NCBI RefSeq assembly: GCF_026914185.1
Contig: NC_070559.1
Location: 124,001-188,000 of the forward strand
Origin: Puccinia triticina
Lineage: Eukaryota > Basidiomycota > Pucciniomycetes > Pucciniales > Pucciniaceae
Reading direction: 5' to 3'
Length of the DNA stretch: 64,000 nt
Part shown: one piece after another, positions 22,207-31,330 of the stretch
How positions within the stretch are numbered: the first letter of the stretch is position 1
Layout of the letters: the number at the start of each line of letters is the position of its first letter
Position numbers and translations under genes: made by a program
The notes under the pieces: generated by a model
What the model saw: only the letters and a program-made list of their open reading frames with translations
Database searches by the model: none
Told to the model about the DNA's origin: nothing

Positions 22207-22439
22207 ATTTGCTGGCGGTGGCTAGAAACATGAGAACTGGGCTGTGTGAGCTACTGTGGCTTCAACGAGAGAAACTACATAAATACTCATTATGTTCCGT
22301 AGGCAAATCGGATGGATCTGACGCCGAATACATAAATACAACACTTAATGCTTGTAAAAGTCACAGCATCTCCATCGAAATTGGTCGGACAAATCCCTGG
22401 CGGGGGCGGTGCCGTAATCCTGATTGCCAGGTTGTGTTT
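22207..22439. other. Sequence of unknown origin at the break of gene B
   Basis: It replaces the expected 5' half of gene B. A plus-strand frame (22128-22460) stays open across it and contains NPWRGRCRNPDCQ, with Cys residues spaced as in a small zinc site, but I do not recognise a family. Confidence 0.35.
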
Positions 22440-22690
22440 GTAGCAGGTGAAAGTAAATAAAGGGAGTTGAAAAATCGACTCCCATAAATTAATTTATCGA
22501 CTCCCAAAACGTGTTTACGTCGCGGGGACCGTCTCACAACGTCCACCCCGGGTCCGCTGGACCAAATTTTGACCCGCGCAGTTGTTGGGAGTTGGAAAAT
22601 TAATTCTGCTAGCCAGAATGGGAGTTGGAATTTTTATTTCACAAAGCATGCCAAAAAATAAAGAAAAATTTATCCCTCCTCACTGGGGCG
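22440..22690 (-). mobile_element. About 250-bp MITE-like repeat, copy 2
   Basis: Inverted relative of 3868-4122. Read on the minus strand it begins near CCCCAGTGAGGAGGG and proceeds through CCAACTCCCA and CGCGACGTAAAC. It immediately precedes the composite element at 22797, as copy 1 immediately follows the 159-bp repeats. Confidence 0.65.
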
Positions 22691-22912
22691 CCCAAAGCCC
22701 CCCAAAATTTTACAGCAGTCAGAAAGTGCTCTTGAGAGCACATGGTGAGCTGCACAGTAGTATCACAGCCCATGAAATGGGTGTGCTACTGTGGGTCTAA
22801 TTTTGGGGATTTCCTACTAAGGAAATCCGCCAAAGCATTAGCTATGGTGCCCCAAAGCCCCCCAAAGTTTTAGGGTCTGCCTTTTTGCACACCAAAAAAT
22901 TACCCCGCGCAC

Positions 22913-23092
22913 ACCAAAAAAGGTGTGCACTCCAAGGTTTTTTGGAGTGCACAGGTGTGCACTCCAGCATTTCTTGGAGTGAAAATAGTTCACTCCAAAA
23001 AGATGTGGTTTTAGGAGTGAACTATTTTCACTCCAGGAAATGCTGGGTGTGCAGAAGCGCACTCCAAAAAACCTTGGAGTGCACCCTGTTGC
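22913..23092. repeat. Palindrome of GCACTCC / GGAGTGC blocks
   Basis: GGTGTGCACTCCAAGG at the left pairs with CCTTGGAGTGCACC at the right. Internally, GAGTGAAAATAGTTCACTCC pairs with GGAGTGAACTATTTTCACTC around a short loop near 23008. The whole 180-bp segment can fold. Confidence 0.8.
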
Positions 23093-23099
23093 ACTCCTG

Positions 23100-24885
23100 C
23101 CTTGACGGCCGCCGCAGACCGGCCATCAAGGGTAGACCGGTCATTGGGAGGAAACATCCCTCTTGATGGCCGGTGCTGATTATCGAGATCCTCCCAATGA
23201 CCAGCACCAGTCATTGAGAGGGATGAGTCCTCCCAATGACCAGCACCGGTCATCGAGAGGACTCACCCCTCTCGATGACGGATACAGATCGGTCCTGATT
23301 GGTCATCAGGAGGAAACAAGTTTAACCCTCTCAATGACCAGTCTATACCGGTCATCGAGGAGATGAGTCCTCCCCATGACCAGCACCAGTCATCGAGAGG
23401 ACTCATCCCTCTTGATGACCGGTACAGATTGGTCATCGAGAGGGTTGCTTCCTCTCAATGACCGGTCTGTCCCGGTCATCGGGAGGAAGCAACCCTCTTG
23501 ATGACCGGTCTGTCCCGGTCATTGGGAGGAAGCAACCCTCTCGATGACCGGTCTGTCCCGGTCATTGGGAGGAAGCAACCCTCTCAATGACCGGTCTGTC
23601 CCGGTCATTGGGAGGAAGCAACCCTCTTGATGACAGGTCTGTCCCGGTCATCGGGAGGAAGCAACCCTCTCAATGACCGGTCTGTCCCGGTAATCAGGAG
23701 GAAGTAAACCTCTTGATGACCGGTCTGTCCTGGTCATCAGGAGGAAGCAACCCTCTTGATGAACGGTCTGTCCCGGTAATCAGGAGGAAGCAACCTGTGA
23801 AACTCCATAAAATATTATGTGTCCTATGAGAGTTGAACCCATGTCTCTTATATCCATGTCAAGTACTGTACTAATGACGCTTGGATATGAACAGCTGCAG
23901 GTGGGTGAATGAACATCCACTGGTGTCACATGAAGATCCCTAATTGAGGGTAAGACCTGTACATGACAGGTCATGAATGAGTGACACCAGCAGGTATGAT
24001 AAAGCTAAGAGTAGCAGAACCACAACCTGACACAACCCTCTCAATGACCGGTCTGTCCCGGTCATCGGGAGGAAGCAACCCTCTCAATGACCGGGACAGA
24101 CCAGTCATTGAGAGGAATGAGTGGGATGAGTCCTCCCAATGACCAGCACCGGTCATCAAGAGGGTTGTTTCCTCTCAATTACCAGGCCATACCGGCCATC
24201 AAGAGGGATGAGTCCTCCCAATGACCAGCGCCATGCATTGGGAGGACTCATTCCTCTCAATGACCGGTATAGACCGGCCATCAGGAGGAAAAAGCTCTCT
24301 CAATGACCGGTCTGCCCCAGTCATTGAGAGGGATGAGTCCTTCCAATGACCACCACCGGTCATCAAGAGGGATGAGTCCTCTCAATGACCACCACCAGTC
24401 ATTGAGAGGGATGAGTCCTCCCGATGACCACCACTGGTCATTGAGAGGGTTGTTTCCTCCCAATGATTGGGAGTGATGAGTCCTCCCGATGATTCGCAGG
24501 GATGAGTACTCCCGATGATTGGGAGGGATGAGTCCTCCCAATGATCGGGAGGGATGAGTCCTCCCGATGATCGGGAAAGATGAGTCATCCCAATGATTGG
24601 GAGGAATGAGTTCTCCCGATGATCGGGAGGGATGAGTCCTCCCAATGATTGGGAGGGATGAGTCCTCCCAATGATTGGGAGGGATGAGTCCTCCCGATGA
24701 TTGGGAGGGATGAGTCCTCCCAATGACCAGCACCGGTCATAGAGAGGGCTGTTTCCTCCTAATGACCGGTCTATACCGGTCATCAAGAGGGCTATTTCCT
24801 CCCAATGACCGGTCTATACCGGTCATCCAGAGGAATGAGTCCTCCCAATGACCAGCATCAACCGGTCATTGAGAACTCCAGGGAA
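23100..24885. repeat. Hairpin minisatellite array 2
   Basis: The longest array in the window. From about 23440 to 23790 the unit is a regular 43 bp: CCTCTCGATGACCGG, TCTGTC, CCGGTCATTGGGAGG, then AAGCAAC. From about 24460 to 24720 a shorter unit (GATGAGTCCTCCCGATGATTGGGAGG) is repeated. Every unit is an inverted repeat, so the array could extrude many hairpins. It is interrupted by the LTR at 23796-24032. Confidence 0.9.
23796..24032. mobile_element. Solo LTR, 237 bp, inside the minisatellite
   Basis: It begins TGTGAAACTCC and ends AACCTGACA, the TG...CA ends of an LTR. It is flanked by the 5-bp direct duplication CAACC (23791-23795 and 24033-24037). One further fragment lies at 9809-9873. 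The inner part contains GGGTTGAACCC-like sequence reminiscent of a tRNA B box, which I do not take as a tRNA gene. Confidence 0.85.
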
Positions 24886-25027
24886 GCGTGGTCTTTGGAG
24901 TACCTGACCCGCACTCCATGGAAATTGGAGTGCACAGACATGCACACCAAGTAATGTGGTGTGCACAGACTTGCACACCTTTTTGGTGTGCGCGGGGTAA
25001 TTTTTTGGTGTGCAAAAAGGCAGACCC

Positions 25028-26044
25028 AAGTTTTACAGTGGGCAGAAATACCGCTGAAAGGCACCTTGTGATCTTCTTGGCAGTAGCACACCCCAGGCAA
25101 GTCATGTGCAACTGGGGGTCTAACTTGTCAGATTTCCTACTAAGGATATCCGCCAGAACCAGCTACTGTGCTGCAAAGTGCACCAAATTTTGGATCATCA
25201 AGTTAAATAATCTGTACTAAAACATTTAGCTGCAAGGCAGTAGCCCGCCAACAGAAATAATTTTGAGTCAGCTGGGGCTTTTGGTCATATCTACTACTAA
25301 TTGCCTCCGCCATAGTTATTAGTCCCTCTGCCATAGTTATTGGTCCGTCTGCCACAGTAATCTGTCCCTCTGCCACAGTTAGTAGTACCTCCGCCAAATT
25401 GAATAGTGCCTCTGACACAGTTATTAGTCCCTCTGCCACAGTTATCAGTCCCCCCACCACAGTTATTGGTCCCTCCACCAGATACTAGTCCCTTTGCCTA
25501 TTAAATGTGGAAGAGGGACTGTTATCTGTGGCAGACACACTATTAACTGTGGTTGAGGGACTAATAACTGTGGTGGAGGGACTAATAATCATGGCGGAGG
25601 GACTAATAACTGTGGCGGGGGGACTAATAACTGTGGCGAAGGGACTAATAACTGTGTCAGAGGCACTATTCAATTTGGCGGAGGTACTACTAACTGTGGC
25701 AGAGGGACAGATTACTGTGGCAGACGGACCAATAACTGTGGCAGAGGGACTAATAACTATGGCGGAGGCAATTAGTAGTAGATATGACCAAAAGCCCCAG
25801 CTGACTCAAAATTATTTTTGTTGGTGGGCTACTGCCTTGCAGCTAAATGTTTTAGTACAGATTATTTAACTTGATGATCCAAAATTTGGTGCACTTTGCA
25901 GCACAGTAGCTGGTTCTGGCGGATATCCTTAGTAGGAAATCCGCCAAATTAGACCCCCAGTTGCACGTGACTTGCCTGGGGTTTGCTACTGCCAAGAAGC
26001 TCACAAGGTGCCTTTCAGCGGTATTTCTGCCCACTGTAAAACTT
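25028..26044. repeat. 1-kb inverted repeat with a 21-bp minisatellite core
   Basis: The arms run inward from AAGTTTTACAGTGGGCAG (left) and its complement (right, ending near 26044) and are nearly identical for about 470 bp each. The core (about 25300-25770) is a roughly 21-bp repeat close to AGGGACTAATAACTGTGGCG, present in opposite orientation on the two arms and meeting near 25505-25530. The open frames over it (25507-25869 plus, 25203-25478 minus) encode an ITVAEGL-type repeat and are by-products. Confidence 0.85.
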
Positions 26045-26219
26045 TGGGGGGCTTTGGGGCACCATAGCTAGTGCTTTGGCGGATTTCCTTAGTAGGAAAT
26101 CCCCAAAATTAGAGATTGAGAGGAAGGTGGTCACAGTTGACTGGCGAGTAACAATTCTTTTTTGAGGAGGATCCAACCAATCCTGGCTGTTTGGAACAAG
26201 AAAAAAAAAGTGTAAGGGT

Positions 26220-26540
26220 TCTGTGAACCCTCACTAATGGCGACGACGAAAGGGGCACGGAAGCGAGGCAGGAAGCCTTTGGAGTTCTAGTTCCAAACGT
26301 AGGGGCTATATTTCAAAGTCTAGTCGAGAGAGATTAGATCTCTGGCTAGATACAATCATCACACCTAACCCTAAACCCCCTGCAAGACTCGTACTTAGAC
26401 TCGACCCCGCTCTTCCCTAGTCAAGCAGAGATCTAATCTCTCTCGACTAGGTGAGCCCCTTTTTCCTTTTCTCTTCTTTTGATGATTGTATCTAGCCAGA
26501 GAGATCTGAAGTGGGGATCTTCAGATGACAGGGGCTCAGC
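26220..26540. repeat. LTR-like segment with hairpins and GTGAGC tract
   Basis: TAGTCGAGAGAGATTAGATC (26321-26340) is the inverse of the stretch at 26427-26450, and CTAGATACAATCATC (26346-26360) is the inverse of 26481-26495. Between them CTAG|GTGAGC is followed by a pyrimidine tract, as at 38248 and 61889, where CAG or CTAG is followed by GTAAGC. This probably represents the leader of a Ty3/gypsy-type element. ATG at 26236 opens a 17-codon frame. Confidence 0.45.
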
Positions 26541-26819
26541 GGAATGGACGCGCGCTCAGATGAGAAAAACTAGCTATGTCTAGGATTTTGACTAAAAAAA
26601 GGAACTGGGGAAAAACCCCTACAACTGAAGAGAGGCCACTTTATATAGTGGCCTCAAGAATGAAACAACAACACGTGACTACCCTGAATACAGGGGTAAA
26701 AGCAAGTGTCTACAGCCGTACAGGACAAACCCCTGCGGCTGTAGCAGGAAGAAAGAAAGGAGGCGATTTAGCCTACTTCACAGTTGAACCTGTAGGATGC
26801 AGCTAGTGGGAAACTCCAT

Positions 26820-27075
26820 TTGATGGGTTTTTACTGGCCATCAAAGTGATTGTGTCTCCTCAATGGCTGGTACAACCCAGCCATCAAGAGGATTTCCCAC
26901 TCCCCCACTCCCTTTGATGGAAGAGTTGCACCAGCCATCAAAGGGAGAGTGTACTCCTTTTGATGGCAGATACAGCCTATCAATCAAAGGGAGTGTGAGA
27001 TCCCCCCAATGGCTGGTATAGCTCAGAAATTGGATGCAGACTCCCTTCAATAGCTGGTTTTCACCGGACATTGAA
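26820..27075. repeat. Hairpin minisatellite array 3 (diverged)
   Basis: Five or six units with GGCTGGTACAACCCAGCCATC-type inverted cores joined by CTCCCTTTGATGG linkers. The core is related to, but diverged from, ATGACCGGTCAT. Confidence 0.6.
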
Positions 27076-27136
27076 GGGATTTAAGGAGGCGGTGGTGGGC
27101 TCAAAGGCCCCCCAGGGGATCTGGTTTTGTCTTACC

Positions 27137-27365
27137 CCTTCCCTGGAGCTGCCCTAATCAATTGATTAGGCCCTCCTTGATTTCCAAAGTGACCAATCCC
27201 TTTTTGTGTATTGCTGCAGCACGGGCTGAGGGGTCAATCCAAGGTGCTCTTTGGAGTGTTTGGGGATTAAATTCAACAGCTAGGTGTGCTTTTTGCTAAA
27301 GAACACATGCAGAAACTTAGATCTGAGGTGCCAGGATTGTGTGATTTCAATAAACTTGGATAAAT
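27137..27365 (+). repeat. Dispersed repeat, copy 1
   Basis: Begins beside the perfect 18-bp palindrome CCTAATCAATTGATTAGG (27153-27170), continues GCCTCCTTGATT and GGGGTCAATCCAAGGTGC, and ends TTTCAATAAACTTGGAT. The same order of blocks occurs at 53998-54210. The AATAAA near the end could be a polyadenylation signal of a retroposed or LTR-derived sequence. Confidence 0.65.
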
Positions 27366-27517
27366 TGAAAAAAAAAAGATGTATCTATTGGAGCCCACAA
27401 GAAAATAACCCAGAACCTATAAGATGCAGGCAAAATGCAATTAAGTGGTACTTCAAGTTGATCAATATACAATTCCAGCTCGAGCTGTGATGTGGAGTAT
27501 GGAGATTTATTGATCAT

Positions 27518-29436
27518 TCATTGAGGAACATCTGGTTTTATTGACAGTGGTTTTGGACCCATTTTTATACCATTGGTTGAAGATCTCAATCTTGTGAACA
27601 GAATAGATTCAGCTTGATTGACAGAAAAAGTAAATAGAGCATTAAATCAGTGTGTTATTCAAGAATTTTTCTTAGCTGATATAGTACTGACGTCTCCCAA
27701 ATACCTCATATTTTCCCCCTTCTAGAACTAAACCTCCTTTGACAAGGTTTTCATTTTGAGGCCAAAAGAGGGAATAGTGTGCTGTATTGAATTTGGCTGC
27801 AAATGCTTCTTTTGGAGAAACACTGAAGCCAGTTTGATGGTACCGTGAAAAGGCAGAAAATACAACCCCTCTTACCCCACTGTGACTTGTTTTACCATAT
27901 TTAATGCCATTAACAGTGATTGTATCAAGATATTGACCTATATTCTTCTCTGTGATCCTATGGTTTTCAAAAAAGGATGGATTTTTCCTGATGTAATCCA
28001 CTATATCTGAGGCAACAAGCTGGTGCTTCCTTTGATCTTGATATTGGAGGTGAGCAAGTGCTCTGTAGACATTGTTTTCATCATTTTTTATGAAATCCTG
28101 AGTTTTGTAGATATTGAATTCAGTGCCAACTTTCAGTGGAGACTTGTGGTTAGCTGATATTGGCCTGCGTTTTATTTTGACCACCATGTTATTCTCTTGC
28201 TTCATTAAGGCTTTGCTTTCAGAGGGAGTTTGAGTGAACAGTAAAGTTTGAGCTTGTTTCACATATATTAAAGAAGGAAAGGAAAAATAAGTTATTTACT
28301 TCAAGAATTATTAATTTGCATTATGAGATACTTATGCCTGCCAAATATCTGAAAATGTCCGTTTTCTACCACTAATCCTCCTTTTTCAAGGCTCCTCTGA
28401 TCACTCTGGCTAAGGGAATAGTGAAAAGCTTCATTTAAAGGGGCTTTGTTTTGTACAATACTAAAGCCCCATTGATGATACCTTGAAAAGGCATCAAATA
28501 TTGCACCTTTTCTTCCAGTGCTGCTGATCATTCCATAGGTAATGCCATTCACCTTAATTTTCTGAAGATATCCACCTGCATTCATATCTAGGATCCTATA
28601 TTTTATAAAAAGATCTGGATTTTGTTTGATGTATTTTACTATATCTTTTGCAATGAGCTGATGCATCTCTTGGTTGTTGTATTTGAGGTGAGCCAGTGCT
28701 CTAAAGACATTGTTCTTATCTTTTTTGATGAAATTTTTGGTTTTAGAGAGATGATTTAAGTGAAATTTAGCCCGGTATTTTGCTGGTATAGTCTTTCTTT
28801 CCATTGTGACAGCTATTTTGCATTTTTTTTTCCAGCCAAAGAAATCACCATACAATATTTTTCAGAAGCAGTCATTTGAAGGGATTGTGTTAGAACTGAT
28901 ATGATGTGTGGTTTTCTCTTTAGAACATAAAGGATCGTTCTTGGAAACTTACCTTGAACCTTATCCTCTGACTTCCTAAAGCCACCAAATATATTGGCAA
29001 TCACTTCTGCCAGTTGTTTCAACTTGTTTTGCAGGGCTCTGAGTGCTTGAGTGAATATGTTTCGGGCTGTGTTCTTGGGTGCTTGTCCAGCGGGCTTGGA
29101 GGGTGGACCTTGAAGCACGTTTTCTTTGGGCTGTACACTTTCCACCTCTCTGCTGATTTGCTTTGGTTCCGGAATCACGGGCGGGGTGTCCGATTTCCGC
29201 AGATTTCCGGCCAAAAGCCCCGATTCTTGAACTTTAGCCCCTGCGGCGTGATTGATGTCGGAGGCTGCCGAAGCTGCCCTGGTACCAGCAGGTACATACA
29301 TTCCTCGGATTGTCACTGCCGCAAGCATGAGCAATGTCAAGCACGACAGCAACGAACCTTTGAAAGATGTAGGATGGGAGGTGGTCACCGAAATACGATA
29401 TGAAGCATAATTATAATGAAATTTTCGTGCTACCAT
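27518..29436 (-). CDS. Secreted tandem OTU-like protein (gene C), splice-damaged
   Basis: Model: exon 1 29436-28953, exon 2 28812-28336 (domain 1), exon 3 28252-27692 (domain 2), exon 4 27612-27518 (PESILFTRLRSS... to TGA). Exon 1 has a basic N-terminus, a hydrophobic stretch LLSCLTLLMLAAVTI (about residues 29-43) and an amphipathic helix before the intron. Intron 1 is 140 nt with donor GTAAGT, branch-like CTAAC and acceptor ATAG. Domain 1 reads KKDKNNVFRALAH and GHFQIFGR; domain 2 reads KNDENNVYRALAH and GGKYEVFGR. The OTU nucleophile Cys is Asn in both; domain 2 also lacks the His. The donor after domain 1 is ATAAGT where paralogues have GTAAGC. If it fails, translation ends nine codons later (after YLIMQINNS), leaving a one-domain protein. 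A pseudo-enzyme role such as binding ubiquitin-like partners is speculation. Confidence 0.7.
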
Positions 29437-29599
29437 TCTACTCTTCTCGCTGCTCCGTAAAGCCACATGTAAAATTGTAGCAAAGAGTCTTGGCACCGTT
29501 TACGGGAGGAGGGATTGGAGGGGTTGTTGGTGTTTGTAAAAAAGAGTGTAAATATCGATCGGGTTAGTCGTAGTCGCTGCACTCGACTCCAGATGTTAT

Positions 29600-30160
29600 G
29601 TTCAGTTAAAAACCAGGGTCGATGATGTTCTCGGCAGAACAAGTCTCGGCGATGGCGATTTCAGGGTTGGCCGGGGCGGTCCACAGCTCGCCTCGGTTGT
29701 TGGGGGCCGAGGTTAACTATGATGTACGTGGTGAGCGGGTCTGGGCCGACCTTAACCAAGCCTCTCTGGAGGAGAGCCCCGCTCTGTCTCACAGAGATCT
29801 GTCTCACAGAGACGGAGGCTCGCGCTTCGCGCGAGGGGCGCCCGCCGAAGGCGGGGGCTGACTAAGTTCGGGTCTGGGCGGCAGCCCAGTCGTCTCCTTC
29901 AGCCAAACGCTGCACGCCCGCAACGGAGTCTGGGACTTAAATTGAGTCGAGCTTAACAAAGCCTCTCTGGAGGAGGGCCCCGCAGCGAACTTAACACAAG
30001 TCCCCTGCTGCGGGGTGCGGCAGCCAGTTGAATCCCCCGCGGGCAGCTTGACCCTCTGCGGTGGCTTGACCGCGGTGGCTTAGCGGCACTTTGGCGGCTT
30101 GACCGCAGTCTGTCAGCTCGACGTTGGCTGCAACAGTGGTGAGAGCTCAAAAAACACACT
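29600..30160. other. GC-rich region upstream of gene C, partly duplicated
   Basis: 29630-29720 (TCTCGGCAGAACAAGTCTCG, then CACAGCTCG) matches 35235-35330 upstream of gene D, so it belongs to the segmental duplication. From about 29760 it departs into sequence with repeated GCCTCTCTGGAGGAG and the palindrome-rich TCTGTCTCACAGAGA. No gene is seen. Confidence 0.5.
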
Positions 30161-30594
30161 TGTCAGCCAGGTGATTTGAACCCACAACCTGCACCACATG
30201 TTTATGGCAGTAACCAGCCAGCTCTTACCGCAAGGGCTCATAACAGTACTACAGGCATGTAGCTGTTGCTGCGGTATGCAGTATCACCTTGTCATTGCAA
30301 GCCCGCATGACTGCGCAAGTAGGTGCAGTCACTGCGGCCGCGACCCCAAATGCAACTTCAGGTGATGCTGCAGGCTCCAACAACAGCTATTTGCCAGTAG
30401 TGTAACTTTATGATCATTTGAAAAGTTTTGGAGATTTATTCATACAATTTTCTAAATTAACCATGTGAATTCCATTTTTCTGACTTTTTTTTACATCATT
30501 TTTATAATTGATTTTTTTGGTGACATGTGTAGTCTCTTCTTGATATTCAAAGAGGCTTAGAAAAAGACATCAGAAACATTTTTTTCTTTTTCTA

Positions 30595-30815
30595 GCGTGA
30601 TGCGGTCAAGCTGAAAGCATGACCGCGGGTAGGCCAATCGTGGAATCCTGCCAGTTTTTGACGTCTGGCAGCCCAATTTGGCAGGATTGTACATTTTTCT
30701 TTGTCTAGATGCGGTCAAGCCAACGGCATGACCGCAGGTAGGCTGATGTTGGAGCCTTGCCAGTTTTCAACGGTGGGCAGCCCAATCTGGCAGGATTGCA
30801 CAGATCAAGTTATTC
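30595..30815. repeat. Tandem duplication, unit about 110 bp
   Basis: Two diverged copies each contain GATGCGGTCAAGC, GCATGACCGC, GTAGGC, CTTGCCAGTTTT and GGCAGCCCAAT-TGGCAGGATTG. Each copy can form GGTCA/TGACC and CTGCCAG/CTGGCAG stems. Followed by GACCTGTGGTGTAGC, a motif also found near 2590, 7205 and 9407. Confidence 0.65.
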
Positions 30816-31040
30816 CTGACCAGTGCTCAACCGTGGCACAGCGTGGGGTCAAGCTGACAAGCGGCCACCCAAAAATTTTTGACCTGTGGTGTAGCTTGTT
30901 TTTCTTGCTTTGATTGCTCATGATTCAAACGTAGCTATTTAGTTCCAATGATTGATTACTATTCTGATATTGTTCTTGTTCATAGTGAAATATGACTTGC
31001 AACTTCCTTGTCATTGTAGGATCTGAACTTGAGGGACAAT

Positions 31041-31330
31041 CACCACGGCTTGAACTAGAAAGTGATCAGCATACCTAAGCCACCCGGAATCAAGTTTCTT
31101 TGCAAAACTTTGTCTTGGCCTCATTAAGGATCCTCTGTATTCTCACCCTCCCCATCTTCCTCGGTGCCGTCGATCCCTCGCGAGGCTATGGATGGACGCT
31201 GGACTATGTACAGCCAAGACTGGGGATCGCTTTGATTCCGTGTCAGGCATTGGGTGGGCCCGGGACATGCAGAGACTCGGAGTCGGCGGGTTCAGAAACA
31301 GATGTGCATTTGTCAAATTTGCGCGCCAGA
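31041..31330 (+). repeat. Segmental-duplication fragment, unit 1
   Basis: GCATACCTAAGCCACCCGG at the start is a remnant of the PUS1 third exon (compare 19297-19315 and 35821-35840). The next 220 bp (ATTCTCACCCTCCCC, CGAGGCTATGGATGGAC, GATTCCGTGTC) match 35880-36115. Everything between 29.78 and 31.04 kb seems to be inserted relative to unit 2. Confidence 0.65.

Larger units (their letters stand above)
22797..26112. mobile_element. 3.3-kb composite fold-back element
   Basis: Outer terminal inverted repeats of 76 bp (22797-22872 and 26037-26112) run from CTAATTTTGGGGATTTCC to CCCCAAAG. A second inverted pair inside (about 22873-22930 and 24970-25026: GGGTCTGCC, CACACCAAAAAATTACCCCG) delimits a sub-element of about 2.2 kb. 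That sub-element holds a GCACTCC palindrome, the hairpin minisatellite and a solo LTR. The remainder (25028-26044) is a separate fold-back. No transposase is encoded; mobility would have to be supplied in trans, or the structure is a satellite amplification unit. I find no clear target-site duplication. Confidence 0.8.

Noticed and set aside
23835..23900. tRNA-like B box (GGGTTCAACTCTC on the minus strand) in the solo LTR
   Set aside because: No complete cloverleaf, acceptor stem or anticodon arm could be drawn. LTR ends and TSD explain the segment better.
23100..24885. CRISPR-like array of regular hairpin repeats
   Set aside because: Units are contiguous with no unique spacers of constant length, no cas genes are present and the host is a eukaryote. 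It is a minisatellite.
25507..25869. 120-codon ORF with regular ITVAEGL repeats, resembling a beta-helix protein
   Set aside because: It is the in-frame reading of the 21-bp minisatellite, with an inverted counterpart on the other arm. No start context or flanking exons.
30170..30260. tRNA-like segment on the minus strand with GGGTTCAAATCACC
   Set aside because: An A-box-like and a B-box-like motif are present but the acceptor arms do not pair and no anticodon stem is evident. Possibly a tRNA-derived repeat, not a tRNA gene.
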